Shown: positions 8,877-17,955 of the stretch, piece after piece
Numbering within the stretch: the first letter of the stretch is position 1
How the letters are laid out: each line of letters opens with the position of its first letter
Assembly: GCA_030157785.1 (NCBI GenBank)
Contig: JAOAUC010000079.1
Coordinates: forward strand, 1-64,000
DNA length: 64,000 bases
Direction of reading: 5' to 3'
Source of the DNA: Zoogloea oleivorans
GTDB lineage: Bacteria; Pseudomonadota; Gammaproteobacteria; Burkholderiales; Rhodocyclaceae
Made by a program: the position numbers and the translations under genes
Notes under the pieces: generated by a model
Told to the model about the DNA's origin: nothing
What the model saw: the letters and a program-made list of their open reading frames with translations, nothing else
The model's database searches: none

Positions 8877-9477
8877 TCAATCCGTCTTCTTCAACCTGTA
8901 ATTCAGCTTTGGCCGGGTGATGCCGAGGCGGCGCCGAAGAGGTTGCCGCCGGCTTCCCTGATGGCGAGCTGGACCAGGGCCTGTTCCAGCTCGTCAAGAC
9001 TGACGCCGGTCTGTATCACCTGGCGGCACAGCACGTCCATGTCGCTGGTGCCCGGGGCGGCGGCCAGGTTGCCGGTGGCGTCGATGCCGTGGCTTACGCC
9101 TTCGAGTTCCTGGGGTTCGGCGAAGAGGTGGTCGATCTCGATCCACTCGTTCGGGGGGGAAGGATCATGCCCCGTTCGATGAGGTTTTCCAGCTCGCGGA
9201 TGTTGCCGGGTCAGGTGTGGCCCTTGAAGGCGCGCAGGGCCTTGTTGGTGAGGCCGGTCACGCGCTTGTGGTGCAGGGCGTCGAAGCGCTGCAGCATGGA
9301 TTCCACCAGCGGCGAAATGTCGGCCATGCGGTCGCGCAGGGACGGGATGACCACCAGGTAAACGTTGAGGCGGTAGAACAGGTCGCTGCGGAAGCGCCCG
9401 GCCTTCACGGCGGCCTGCAGGTCCACGTTGGTGGCAGCCACAAGGCGTACGTTGATCTTGCTGGTGAAGGCACTGGA
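8877..9477 (-). pseudogene. decayed sigma-54-dependent transcriptional activator
   Basis: The minus strand encodes pieces of the AAA+ core: INVRLVAATNVDL, FRSDLFYRLNVYL and PSLRDRMADISPLVESML, then ELENLIERGMILP-like residues after a frame change near 9200, then LDELEQALVQLAIREAGGN. A deletion of about seven bases in the Fis-type helix-turn-helix shifts the frame again, after which LGITRPKLNYRLKKTD and a stop at 8877 can be read. The first half of the gene, with the receiver or sensor domain and the Walker A motif, is absent; the fragment ends against the peroxidase terminator. At least two frameshifts and an in-frame stop in the AAA+ part make this a pseudogene. Confidence 0.85.
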
Positions 9478-9480
9478 CGT

Positions 9481-9505
9481 GAAAAAGGCGTCCGTGCAGG
9501 ACGCC
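9481..9505 (-). terminator. Rho-independent terminator of the cytochrome c peroxidase gene
   Basis: GGCGTCC/GGACGCC stem (9487-9493 with 9499-9505) followed on the minus strand by five T residues. It is 44 bp past the stop codon. Confidence 0.85.
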
Positions 9506-9548
9506 TCCGGTGATGGCTCGTCCGGGGAGGGCGTGCGGCCTTGAGCGC

Positions 9549-10553
9549 TTAGTTGAAGGGTTGCGGACGCGGGGTGGCGTCGGCCGAGGGCGGCAGGATC
9601 GGCATCTTGAAGCTGGGTTGATCGCCGGTCAGAGTTTTCAGGAAGGCGACGATCCTGGCGTTTTCATCGGCGGTAAATTTCCGGCCGAGCTGAACGCGAC
9701 CCATGGTGTCGACCGCTTCGGGCAGGGTGTTGGCAGCGCCGTCGTGGAAGTACGGATAGGTGAGTTCCACGTTGCGCAGGGTTGGCACCTTGAAGTTGAA
9801 GCGGTCGGCGTCCTTGCCGGTAACGGCAACGCGGCCCTCGGCCGGGCTGCTGGCCTTGTAGGCCTCGACGACGCCCATCTTCTGGTAGGAGTTGCCGCCC
9901 ACCGCCGGGCCGTTGTGACAGGCCACGCAGCCGCTGTCCTTGAAGAGCTTGTAGCCGGCCAGTTCGTTGCTGGTGAGGGCCTTCTTGTTGCCCTTCAGCC
10001 ACTGGTCGAAGCGTGAGTTGGGGGTGACCAGGGTTTCCTCGAAGGCGGCGATGGCGCTGGTGATGCGGTCGGTGCTGATTTCGTCCGAACCGTAGGCCTT
10101 GCGGAAGGCGCCGACGTAGCCGGGCATGGTCTTGAGGGTGTTCACCGCCAGCTCATGACTGAAGGCCATTTCGCCCGGGTTGGCGATGGGGCCGCCAGCC
10201 TGCGCCTTGAGGTCGGCCGCGCGGCCGTCCCAGAATTGCGCCAGGTTGAAGCGCGAGTTGAGCACGGTGGGGGCGTTGATGGGGCCCTGTTGCCAGCCGT
10301 GGCCAATGGAGGTCTTCAGGTTGTCGGTGCCGCCCATCGACAGGTTGTGGCAGGAATTGCAGGAGATGAAGCCCGACTTGGACAGGCGCGGATCGAAGAA
10401 CAGGGCCTTGCCGAGTTCCACGGCGGCGGGGTTGGTGATCCGGGCGGCGGGGATCGGCTGGATAGGTTCCTGGCTGGGGGCGGCGTGGGCGCTACCCAGG
10501 CTGGCCAGGGCGAGGCTTGTGGCAATGAATGAAGCGGTAAGGCGGACAGACAC
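9549..10553 (-). CDS. ccpA: di-haem cytochrome c peroxidase
   Basis: A 334-residue periplasmic protein with a signal peptide ending near AHA and two c-type haem motifs, CNSCH (about residues 65-69) and CVACH (about 209-213). The spacing, the DPRLSKSG segment before the first haem and GRAADLKAQAGGPI after it match bacterial di-haem peroxidases of the CcpA/MauG class, which reduce hydrogen peroxide with electrons from cytochrome c. The frame can start at an ATG at 10571, but AAGGAG lies inside that extension six bases before a GTG at 10553, which I take as the start; the signal peptide then begins SVRLTASF. It is a single gene with its own terminator. Confidence 0.9.
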   Translation of the reverse strand: MSVRLTASFIATSLALASLGSAHAAPSQEPIQPIPAARITNPAAVELGKALFFDPRLSKSGFISCNSCHNLSMGGTDNLKTSIGHGWQQGPINAPTVLNSRFNLAQFWDGRAADLKAQAGGPIANPGEMAFSHELAVNTLKTMPGYVGAFRKAYGSDEISTDRITSAIAAFEETLVTPNSRFDQWLKGNKKALTSNELAGYKLFKDSGCVACHNGPAVGGNSYQKMGVVEAYKASSPAEGRVAVTGKDADRFNFKVPTLRNVELTYPYFHDGAANTLPEAVDTMGRVQLGRKFTADENARIVAFLKTLTGDQPSFKMPILPPSADATPRPQPFN

Positions 10554-10741
10554 GACAGACTCCTTGAACATGGGAAAAACCCCACCGGCCGGTGCTGACG
10601 GATGTCGGCACGGGGTGGCCGGAATTGCCGGAGATCTTCTGCTTGCATGCTTAAGGGATTCTTAAGGAAATGCTTTAAAGGTATGTCGTATGCCGGTTTT
10701 TGCCAGAAAGTTTATCGGTTACCTATTTTCTGTTTCCCGGC

Positions 10742-12196
10742 TCATTGGCTGAGGGTGCCGGGATAAAGGCGCGCCAGAACGGCCAGCGTGGTGCTGGTGA
10801 GGGCTGTGCGCAAAGCTGGCTCGAAGGTGTCAGCTTGCGTCGATGTGCCACGGTCGGCCCACAGCTTTCCAAGGCCGGCCTGACTGGTCGCGAGCTCGTC
10901 GTCGACCAGCGTCTTCCAGTGGGCAGGGTATTCGCCCTGTTGCCATTCGCCTCGGCCACGGCCGTAGTGGGCTACCGCCAGGTAGCGCAGCACGGCGCTG
11001 GCGAATAGTCGGCCGAGGCTTTCGTCGCTCCAGCGCAGCTGGCTGCTGTCCTTGCCGCGCACCAGATTGACGCCATGCGCCAGACCGGCGCTGCCGAGGG
11101 CGCCGAGTAGCGCACCGCCAACCAGGCCGGCACCGAGCGTCAGCCCACCGGTGGCCAGATCGGCAGCAAGGCCGGACAGGGCGCCCGACACCACGCCGCC
11201 GAGCATGGCGGCCTTGCCTTCGGGGATGCGCTCCTGTGCCGTGAAGTCGGCGGCGAGACGGGCCATGACTTCCTCTGCGGCTCGCCCGCCGAGGCCATGA
11301 GTCTCGATGAGCTGGTCGGTGCTGCGGCGGGTTTCCTGGTCGAGCCGCGTGGCGAGGCGGAGCATGGCCTGTTCCCGCGGGGAGCTGCCGTCGTCCTTGC
11401 CAATTCCGACTGCCTTGCCGATTCCGCGCAGGGAAGACATGAAGCCCTGTTCCTCAATGACTTCCTCGTCCCGGGCGCTGCGAGCCAGAAAACCGGCGAG
11501 GATGCCCATCGAGGTTTCGAAGCTCTCCATGCGCCGACTACGCCACTTGGCCTGCAGGGCTTCGAAACTGGCCTGCTTGTCGGCTGGCAGGATGGCTGCG
11601 ATGGCCTTGAACAGCGCGAACTCCTGCACCCAGCAGCGGGCGAAGGCGTCGAGGGTCAGTACGCCGCGCACAAAGGGGTGATGGGCGATGTGCTTCTTCC
11701 AGCTGTCCTCGTCGGCCTTGTCGAGGGCGCCGGGGCGGGGCTCGCCGACCTGGTTGAGGAGCACCAGCACCGGCTTGCCGATCCACGCCAGGATTTCCAT
11801 CTCCGGCTCGACATAGCCGGCGTCGCGGGGCGTCTCGGAGGCATTGACCAGATAGAGCACCACGTCGGCTTCGTCGCGCACATTGCGGATGGCCTGCTGG
11901 CTCGACCAGAAGGGGCGGTCGCGCCAGCGGTCCCACACTTCGGAGAGCAGCCAGCCCAGCGGGTTGCCCTGCTGGCGCAGGCGCTTGACGAGACGTGCGC
12001 TGTCACCGAAGCCGGGCGTATCCCACAGCTTGAGTACCTGGCCGTCGGCGGTCTCGATCATGCTGTGGCATTCGGCCAGTGCGGTGACGTGGGCTTCGTC
12101 GCGGATCTCGCCCACGTCGCGGCCGAGCAGGCTGCGGGCGAGGGTGGTCTTGCCGGCATTGGTGTGGGAGACGAGGCTGAGGTTGATCGTGCTCAC
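10742..12196 (-). CDS. GTPase with DUF3482 domain
   Basis: A 484-residue protein with an N-terminal small GTPase domain: G1 SHTNAGKTTLA (residues 10-20, first Gly replaced by Ser), G3 WDTPGFGD near residue 58 and a G4-like LNQVGEP instead of the usual NKxD. The C-terminal DUF3482 half includes a Gly/Ala-rich hydrophobic stretch around residues 325-385 (MLGGVVSGALSGLAADL, LGAGLVGGALLGALGSAG) that could insert in the membrane, as in dynamin-like or colicin-type proteins. Its start overlaps the end of the DUF2868 gene by four bases, so both are made together. No function is known to me for this pair. Confidence 0.85.
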   Translation of the reverse strand: MSTINLSLVSHTNAGKTTLARSLLGRDVGEIRDEAHVTALAECHSMIETADGQVLKLWDTPGFGDSARLVKRLRQQGNPLGWLLSEVWDRWRDRPFWSSQQAIRNVRDEADVVLYLVNASETPRDAGYVEPEMEILAWIGKPVLVLLNQVGEPRPGALDKADEDSWKKHIAHHPFVRGVLTLDAFARCWVQEFALFKAIAAILPADKQASFEALQAKWRSRRMESFETSMGILAGFLARSARDEEVIEEQGFMSSLRGIGKAVGIGKDDGSSPREQAMLRLATRLDQETRRSTDQLIETHGLGGRAAEEVMARLAADFTAQERIPEGKAAMLGGVVSGALSGLAADLATGGLTLGAGLVGGALLGALGSAGLAHGVNLVRGKDSSQLRWSDESLGRLFASAVLRYLAVAHYGRGRGEWQQGEYPAHWKTLVDDELATSQAGLGKLWADRGTSTQADTFEPALRTALTSTTLAVLARLYPGTLSQ

Positions 12197-13659
12197 CGGG
12201 CGCCTCCTTGGCGGGCATTGCGGTCGAGGATGCCGCTCAGGGTTGCGGCCAGTGCGGCGGGATCGGCATCATCGAGATCGACGAAAGCCGCTTCGACGGC
12301 GTGCTTTTCGAGCACGCGGGACCACGCCCGGCGACGTTCTTCCTGGCGTTTGGGCTGGGCATCGAAACGAGCCTTGAAGCCGCCTTCGTCCACCAGTGCG
12401 GCGAGCGGCGTGCCGGGCGGAAGCTGCGCGGCCAGCGCAGCGAGGAACGCACCGTGGTTCTCGTCTTCCGGCGTGGCGGTGAGGCTGAACAGGGCGAGGA
12501 CGAGGGATGGCGGCGTGCCGGGAAGGGCGCCCGGCGGCAGCGCATCTTCGTCGCCGAAGGCCACCGTCGGGGCGACGCTGAGGCTGGCCCGGGGGCCGAA
12601 CTCCCGCGTGACGGCTTCTTGCAGGAGCAGCGCGGATGCCGGGGAGACATCGTAGCTGTAGGGCAGCACGTGCACCCGCGCCTCGCGGCCGGAGAAGCCG
12701 CGCTGCAAACGCTGGAAGTAGGCATCGCCAAGGGGCAGCGGAAAGCGGTTCTGCATGCCGCGAGCCCGCAAGCCGCTGACCAGCGCGAGGAGGGCGCGGG
12801 GCAGCACGACGGTGAAGGCCAGGGTAAGGGCGAACAGGTGGATCCACGGGGCGGCGTTTTCGCCACTGCTTGCCGGCAGGCGCAGGGCTTCTAGGTGCTG
12901 GGCGTCGGGAATCGTCAATCCGGCGAGGTGGGCGGCGGGGCCGAGGAAGAGGCTGAGCCCCTGATGAACCTGGGTGGGGTCGAGGAAGGTGCTCTCCCAG
13001 CCGGCCCGGTAGTCGAGCACCAGTCCGCGCAGGTAAAGCGCGGCGATGGCACCGAGGGCGAAGGCCATGGCCGACAGGTGCAGCACCTGGCTGACCCGTT
13101 GTAGCGTCAGCGGCGCCGATGCCTGCGCCCAGTCGTTGCGGAAGACCGTGAAAGGCGACGCCGGGGTGGTGCTTGCCAGCGTCTCCCCGAGGCTGCCGCC
13201 AAGCCGGGCAACGGCGCGGCGCAGGGCGCCCGGCCGGGCCGGGTTGCGGCGGAAGGGGTGGGTCAGCCCTTCGGCGAAGATCGCCAGATAGACCAGCAGG
13301 TTCCAGGCGATCAGTCCGAGCAGCGGAAAGGCCAGCAGGTTTACGTAGCGGGACGGCCCGACCGCATCCATCAGGATGCCCAGCGCGAAGGCCACCGCCA
13401 CCATCAGGCTGCCGACCCATGGTCGCCAGTTGCGGCCCTCGGCGAGGCGCCGGAACTGGCGCTGTCGGTCACCCAGGCGTTCTACTGCCAGCGCACCACG
13501 ACGGGCCAGGAAACGGTCGGCATCGGCTTCCGAGCCCACCACTTCGGCTGCTGCCCGGCTGGCCCACGCGGCGTCGGCATCGTTCCAGGGTTTGTCCGGG
13601 CTGTCTGTGGTTTCGAGGGCGCGGATGAGGATGACGTGACGGGCGGCGGCTTCGTTCAT
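12193..13659 (-). CDS. DUF2868 membrane protein
   Basis: A 488-residue protein with a soluble N-terminal 80 residues and at least four hydrophobic segments: about 82-105 (VGSLMVAVAFALGILM), 110-135 (LLAFPLLGLIAWNLLVYLAIF), 200-220 and 285-310. The C-terminal 170 residues are predicted to be cytoplasmic, with an Arg-rich tail. It matches DUF2868, which is repeatedly found directly in front of the DUF3482 GTPase gene, as here with a four-base overlap. The obvious model is a membrane anchor or channel controlled by the GTPase; this is inference. Confidence 0.82.
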   Translation of the reverse strand: MNEAAARHVILIRALETTDSPDKPWNDADAAWASRAAAEVVGSEADADRFLARRGALAVERLGDRQRQFRRLAEGRNWRPWVGSLMVAVAFALGILMDAVGPSRYVNLLAFPLLGLIAWNLLVYLAIFAEGLTHPFRRNPARPGALRRAVARLGGSLGETLASTTPASPFTVFRNDWAQASAPLTLQRVSQVLHLSAMAFALGAIAALYLRGLVLDYRAGWESTFLDPTQVHQGLSLFLGPAAHLAGLTIPDAQHLEALRLPASSGENAAPWIHLFALTLAFTVVLPRALLALVSGLRARGMQNRFPLPLGDAYFQRLQRGFSGREARVHVLPYSYDVSPASALLLQEAVTREFGPRASLSVAPTVAFGDEDALPPGALPGTPPSLVLALFSLTATPEDENHGAFLAALAAQLPPGTPLAALVDEGGFKARFDAQPKRQEERRRAWSRVLEKHAVEAAFVDLDDADPAALAATLSGILDRNARQGGAR

Positions 13660-13753
13660 GCGGGGCGAATGGCTGCTTGGCGGATGGACAAGCCTGCGAG
13701 TGTATTACAAGCACCCGGGTGCCGGCGCCGCGCCGGACCGTTAGCTTGCGTGC

Positions 13754-16700
13754 CTAGTGGGGCTGGCTAGCACTGATCCTTGCGATGCCGGAGCGGGGCT
13801 GGACAAGGCGTGTCAAAGCTTCTGCCTCCAGGGGACGGCTGAGCAGGAAGCCCTGCACCTCATGGCAGCCAATGCCGGCCAGAAAGTCCATCTGGGCCTC
13901 GGTTTCCACTCCCTCCGCAATCACCTTCAGCTTCAGCGACTGGCCCATGCGCACGATGGCCTCGGCGATGGCCCGATCCTCCTCGTCGTCCGGGATGTCC
14001 TGGACGAAGGAGCGGTCGACCTTGAGCTTGCTGACCTGGAAGCGCTTCAGGTAGGCGAGGCTCGAATAGCCGGTGCCGAAGTCGTCGATGGCCACCGAGA
14101 TGCCCAGTGCCCGTACGTAGGCAATCACGTCGATGAAGCGGGCCGCGTCGGTCATCAGCGTGGATTCGGTGAGTTCCAGTTCGATGCATTCGGGCCGCGC
14201 GCCGGTGTCGCGCAGGGCGGCGGCCAGGGTGGCCGCAAAGTCGTCCCGGTAAACCTGCACTGCGGAGACGTTGACGGCGATCTTGACGGCTTCCCCGGCG
14301 TCGCTCCATGCCCGTGCCTGGCGGCAGGATTCGTGCAGCGCCCATTCACCCATCGGCAGGATCAGGCCGGTTTCTTCGGCGAGGGGAATGAAGCGGGCCG
14401 GGCTGACGTCGCCGAAGCGTGGCGAGCACCAGCGCATCAGCGCCTCTGCGCCGGTCATGCGGCGGTCGTCGAGGGCGAACTGGGGCTGGTAGACCAGGCG
14501 CAACTCGCCCGCCGAAAGCGCATGGCGGAGGCTGGTGGTGAGGACCAGACGATCGGCCGAGTCGCGGTTCATGCGCTCGTCGAAAAAACTGAACGATCCG
14601 CGCCCCTTGTCCTTGGCGTGGTACATGGCCATGTCGGCCTTCTTCATCAGGGTGTCAAAGTCGGTTCCGTCGGCGGGGGCGACGGCGATACCGAGGGTGC
14701 CGGTAGAGGTCAGTGACTGGCCGCCGAGCTCGAAGGGCGCCTCCAGTACCCGGCAGATCTTCTCCGCGAGGGCGGCAAAGAAGCGTGCGGAGTCATCGCC
14801 TTCCACCAATATGATGAATTCGTCGCCCCCCAGGCGGCTGATCGTGTCGCTGCGCCGCAGGCAGGTACCCAGGCGCTGGGTTACGGCAATCAGGAGTTCG
14901 TCGCCGACAGCGTGGCCGAGGGTGTCGTTGATGCGCTTGAAGTGGTCGAGGTCGAGGAAGTACATGGCCAGAGCCCGGTGATCCCGGCTCACGCGCCGGT
15001 ACATCTGCTCGAAGCGGTCGCGCAGCAGCACCCGGTTGGGTAGGCCGGTGAGCGCATCGTGGTGCGCCATGTACTGGATTTTTTCCTCGGCGGCCTTGCG
15101 CACGCTGATGTCGCTGAAGGCCGCCACGTAGTGGGCCACGCTGTGGTCGGGGTTGCGCACCACGCGGATCGTCAACCACTTGGGGTAGAGCCGGCCGCTC
15201 TTGTGGCGGTCGATGATCTCGCCCTCCCAGCGGTCGTCCCGGTTGAGGGCCTCCCACATGGCCCGGTAGAAATCGCTGTCGTGCTGGCCGGACTTGAGCA
15301 TGCCCGGCGTCTCGCCGATCACCTCGCCGGCCTCGTAGCCGGTAATGCTGGTGAAGGCCGTGTTGATGCTCTCGATGCGGTTGTGGGCGTCGGTCACCAT
15401 CAGCGCTTCGTTGCTGTGGTTGAAGACCAGCAGGGAGAGTTCCAGCCGGGCTTGCTGCTCCCGCTGGGCGGTGACGTCGGTGAACACCCAGATGGAGCCC
15501 TCTAAGGGCGCCCGGGCATCCAGCGGGCGGCCGGAAAGGCGGATCCACAGGGGGCTGCCGTCCTTGCGCACCATGCGCGTGTCGCCTTCGCTATAACCAC
15601 TGGCCACCAGTTCGCCATAGATCCGGCCACCCACATGAAGGTAATCCTCCCGGCTGGGGTAGAGGACCTCGGTGAGCTGGCCGATCATTTCGGCGGGGGA
15701 GTCGTAGCCGAAGATCTCGGCCATGCGCGTATTGACGTCGAGCATCTTCCGGTCGTCGGCCAGGATGATGCCCACGTGGGCGTTGTCGAAAATGGCCCGT
15801 TGCTGGCCGAGCAGGCGGCGGATGCGTTCTTCGCCCTCTTTCAGCGAGGTGATGTCGCCTGCCGTCATCACAAAGCCGCGATCCGGCATCGGAAAGCGCG
15901 CCAGCTCCAGCACCGGGCCGTCGTCCATGACTTGCTCGAAGCGGCTGATGCGGGCGAGGGCGCCGACGCTTGTCGGGCATAGCCGGGCGACTGCATCGCT
16001 GGCAGCGCGCAGTGCGTCGAGCGGGCTCTCGGGCCGGGCCAGCGCGACGGGCAGGGCCAGCAACTCGAAGTAGCGCAGGTTCCAGGCCACCAGCTTCTCG
16101 TCGGCATCGAAAACGGCGATGCCCTGGTCGATGGTGTCGAGGGTAGATTGCAGCAGGCGGGACTTGCGGGCCAGTTCCTGCTGGCGCAGGCGGGCTTCTT
16201 CGGCCTTCAGGTCGGTGACGTCGGAATAGATGCCGACCAGACAGCCGTCCGCCATGCGGTGTTCGCGGATTTGCAGAGCCTGCCCGGTGGGAAGTTGCAC
16301 TTCGCAGCGACCGTCGCCGCTGCGACAGGCCTGCAGTTGGGGCTGCAGGGTGTTGCCGGTGGCCGAATCCTGGCTGGCCACTTCGGCCAGGAAATCGCCG
16401 AAGGGACGGCTCCCGCTCTGGCCGGTCAGGCCCCACAGGCGGCGGAAGGCTTCATTGCACAGCAGCACCCCGTCCTGTGGATCGAACAGCGCGAAACCGT
16501 CGGAAATGTTCTCGACGGCGGTTTCGAGTTGCAGCCGGGCGGCGGTGGCTTTGGCAGATACCTCACCGAAGGCTTCCAGGGTGGTGGTCAGCTCCTCGGT
16601 ACGCTGGCGGATCTGTTCTTCCAGTACGAAGGTGGTCTGCAGCAGGCCGTAGTCCCGGCCCTCATCGCTCAGGCTGCGTTCGACCTGGTAGACCAGTGCA

Positions 16701-16786
16701 TCGATGATCTTGTCGCGCCGGATGATCTCCTGCAGAAGGCCGGGGGCGTCGTCTTGCCGGCAACGGATATCCGCGGGGCCGTTCAT
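13754..16786 (-). CDS. PAS-PAS-PAS-PAS-GGDEF-EAL c-di-GMP signalling protein
   Basis: A 1010-residue cytoplasmic protein without membrane segments. After an N-terminal coiled coil (residues 45-90) come about four PAS domains (starting near 88, 205, 335 and 455; the last with the NRIESINTAFTSITGY pattern), a GGDEF domain with an intact SRLGGDEF motif and an EAL domain with GAEALMRW and DDFGTGYSSL. Both active-site motifs look intact, so it could make and break c-di-GMP. The ATG at 16786 overlaps the stop of the FIST gene (ATGA), which decides the start, although the frame is open upstream. The FIST protein probably supplies a ligand signal to this enzyme. Confidence 0.92.
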   Translation of the reverse strand: MNGPADIRCRQDDAPGLLQEIIRRDKIIDALVYQVERSLSDEGRDYGLLQTTFVLEEQIRQRTEELTTTLEAFGEVSAKATAARLQLETAVENISDGFALFDPQDGVLLCNEAFRRLWGLTGQSGSRPFGDFLAEVASQDSATGNTLQPQLQACRSGDGRCEVQLPTGQALQIREHRMADGCLVGIYSDVTDLKAEEARLRQQELARKSRLLQSTLDTIDQGIAVFDADEKLVAWNLRYFELLALPVALARPESPLDALRAASDAVARLCPTSVGALARISRFEQVMDDGPVLELARFPMPDRGFVMTAGDITSLKEGEERIRRLLGQQRAIFDNAHVGIILADDRKMLDVNTRMAEIFGYDSPAEMIGQLTEVLYPSREDYLHVGGRIYGELVASGYSEGDTRMVRKDGSPLWIRLSGRPLDARAPLEGSIWVFTDVTAQREQQARLELSLLVFNHSNEALMVTDAHNRIESINTAFTSITGYEAGEVIGETPGMLKSGQHDSDFYRAMWEALNRDDRWEGEIIDRHKSGRLYPKWLTIRVVRNPDHSVAHYVAAFSDISVRKAAEEKIQYMAHHDALTGLPNRVLLRDRFEQMYRRVSRDHRALAMYFLDLDHFKRINDTLGHAVGDELLIAVTQRLGTCLRRSDTISRLGGDEFIILVEGDDSARFFAALAEKICRVLEAPFELGGQSLTSTGTLGIAVAPADGTDFDTLMKKADMAMYHAKDKGRGSFSFFDERMNRDSADRLVLTTSLRHALSAGELRLVYQPQFALDDRRMTGAEALMRWCSPRFGDVSPARFIPLAEETGLILPMGEWALHESCRQARAWSDAGEAVKIAVNVSAVQVYRDDFAATLAAALRDTGARPECIELELTESTLMTDAARFIDVIAYVRALGISVAIDDFGTGYSSLAYLKRFQVSKLKVDRSFVQDIPDDEEDRAIAEAIVRMGQSLKLKVIAEGVETEAQMDFLAGIGCHEVQGFLLSRPLEAEALTRLVQPRSGIARISASQPH

Positions 16787-17955
16787 GGCAAAGCCCTCCG
16801 GCCGAAGGCGATGCCGGTAAAGGTCTGGTTGAGGTGCATGCCCCGGTACTGTTCGCCAAAGGTGCTGAAGCCGATGACACGGCTTTGTGCCAGACGCCCT
16901 CCGACCGCTCCGGTGATGTCCCGCTCGCGGCATTCGAGCCGGCGCAGAATGCAGTCGCAGCCGAGGATCAGGGCCACCTCGCCGACCTTGGCGGCGGCCT
17001 CGACGAGGGCGGTATCGAGGTTGGCCAGCAGGTCTTCGCCGTGGGCAATCTTCAAGACGATGCCGCGGTCGATCGCGCAGAAGAAACTCAGGCTGTCATC
17101 CGGATTGGCCCGCTGGATCGAACGGACGAAGTCGGCATTGCCGATGCGCACCACCACCGGATGGGCCGCGAAGGTCTGGGGGGTGAGGCTGGCCGGGTCG
17201 ATGCCCAGTGCGCGGGCGTATTCGGGGGCCGCCGGGCAGCCGTTGATCTCGGTGACGATGCGCTTTTCCGGAACTGCGCCGGTCGCCACCAGGCGGGTGT
17301 CGGTCGGTGTGAAGTGCTGGGTCTTGAACACCGTGAACGGGCGAGCCGTGGTAGCCACCAGCAGGACCGCCGCGTTTCCGACGAACTGCCCGTTGAAAAT
17401 GACCCGCGTTTGCGCGAAGCGCAGTTCATCGCCCGCTGAACCGCCCGACAGCGGAATGCCACCGAGGCCGTCGTGAAAGGCGCGGGCTACGCTTTCTTCC
17501 CGCGCGCACAAGCCATCGACCAGCATCAAGGCGAAGCAGGCTTCGCGGCCGAGGCCCGGATGGCGGGCCTGCAGGCGCCTGCGCAGGCCGTGGGCAAAGC
17601 CTGCCATGGCGCTGGCGTCCGCGTGGTTCAGGTCTTCGAGCAGGCCGATCTCGAAGTCGATGTCGCCAGGCCCGAAAGCAGCGCCCGTGAGGCTGCCTTC
17701 CTGGTAGCCCTCCGGCCCGATTTCTCCGGCCGTCGTGCAACCGATCAGCGGCGTCTCGCCAAACGCTTCCCGCAGGGCGCCTGCCAGCTCGTCAGGGGCG
17801 AAGCGGCTCGAGGCGAATACCAGGGCCAGCCCGCCAGGAGCTGGGGCAAGGCGGCCTGCCAGCTCACGGGCGGCGTCTGCTGGCTCGGCGCAGTGGCTCG
17901 CTCCGATCCGGATGTCCAGCTCCCCGCCTTGATTGGCGAGTGTATTGGCGTTCAT
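16783..17955 (-). CDS. FIST N- and C-domain signal protein
   Basis: A 390-residue soluble protein matching the FIST sensory family. FIST_N is seen in LALVFASSRF, the LIGCTTAGEIGPEGY block (about 92-106) and SLTGAAFG; FIST_C in SRVIGFSTFGEQYRG near the C-terminus. FIST domains are proposed to bind small ligands such as amino acids and are usually coupled to GGDEF/EAL proteins, kinases or chemoreceptors. Here it is translationally coupled to a PAS/GGDEF/EAL gene, so it most likely controls c-di-GMP turnover. The ligand cannot be told from sequence. Confidence 0.9.
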   Translation of the reverse strand: MNANTLANQGGELDIRIGASHCAEPADAARELAGRLAPAPGGLALVFASSRFAPDELAGALREAFGETPLIGCTTAGEIGPEGYQEGSLTGAAFGPGDIDFEIGLLEDLNHADASAMAGFAHGLRRRLQARHPGLGREACFALMLVDGLCAREESVARAFHDGLGGIPLSGGSAGDELRFAQTRVIFNGQFVGNAAVLLVATTARPFTVFKTQHFTPTDTRLVATGAVPEKRIVTEINGCPAAPEYARALGIDPASLTPQTFAAHPVVVRIGNADFVRSIQRANPDDSLSFFCAIDRGIVLKIAHGEDLLANLDTALVEAAAKVGEVALILGCDCILRRLECRERDITGAVGGRLAQSRVIGFSTFGEQYRGMHLNQTFTGIAFGRRALP

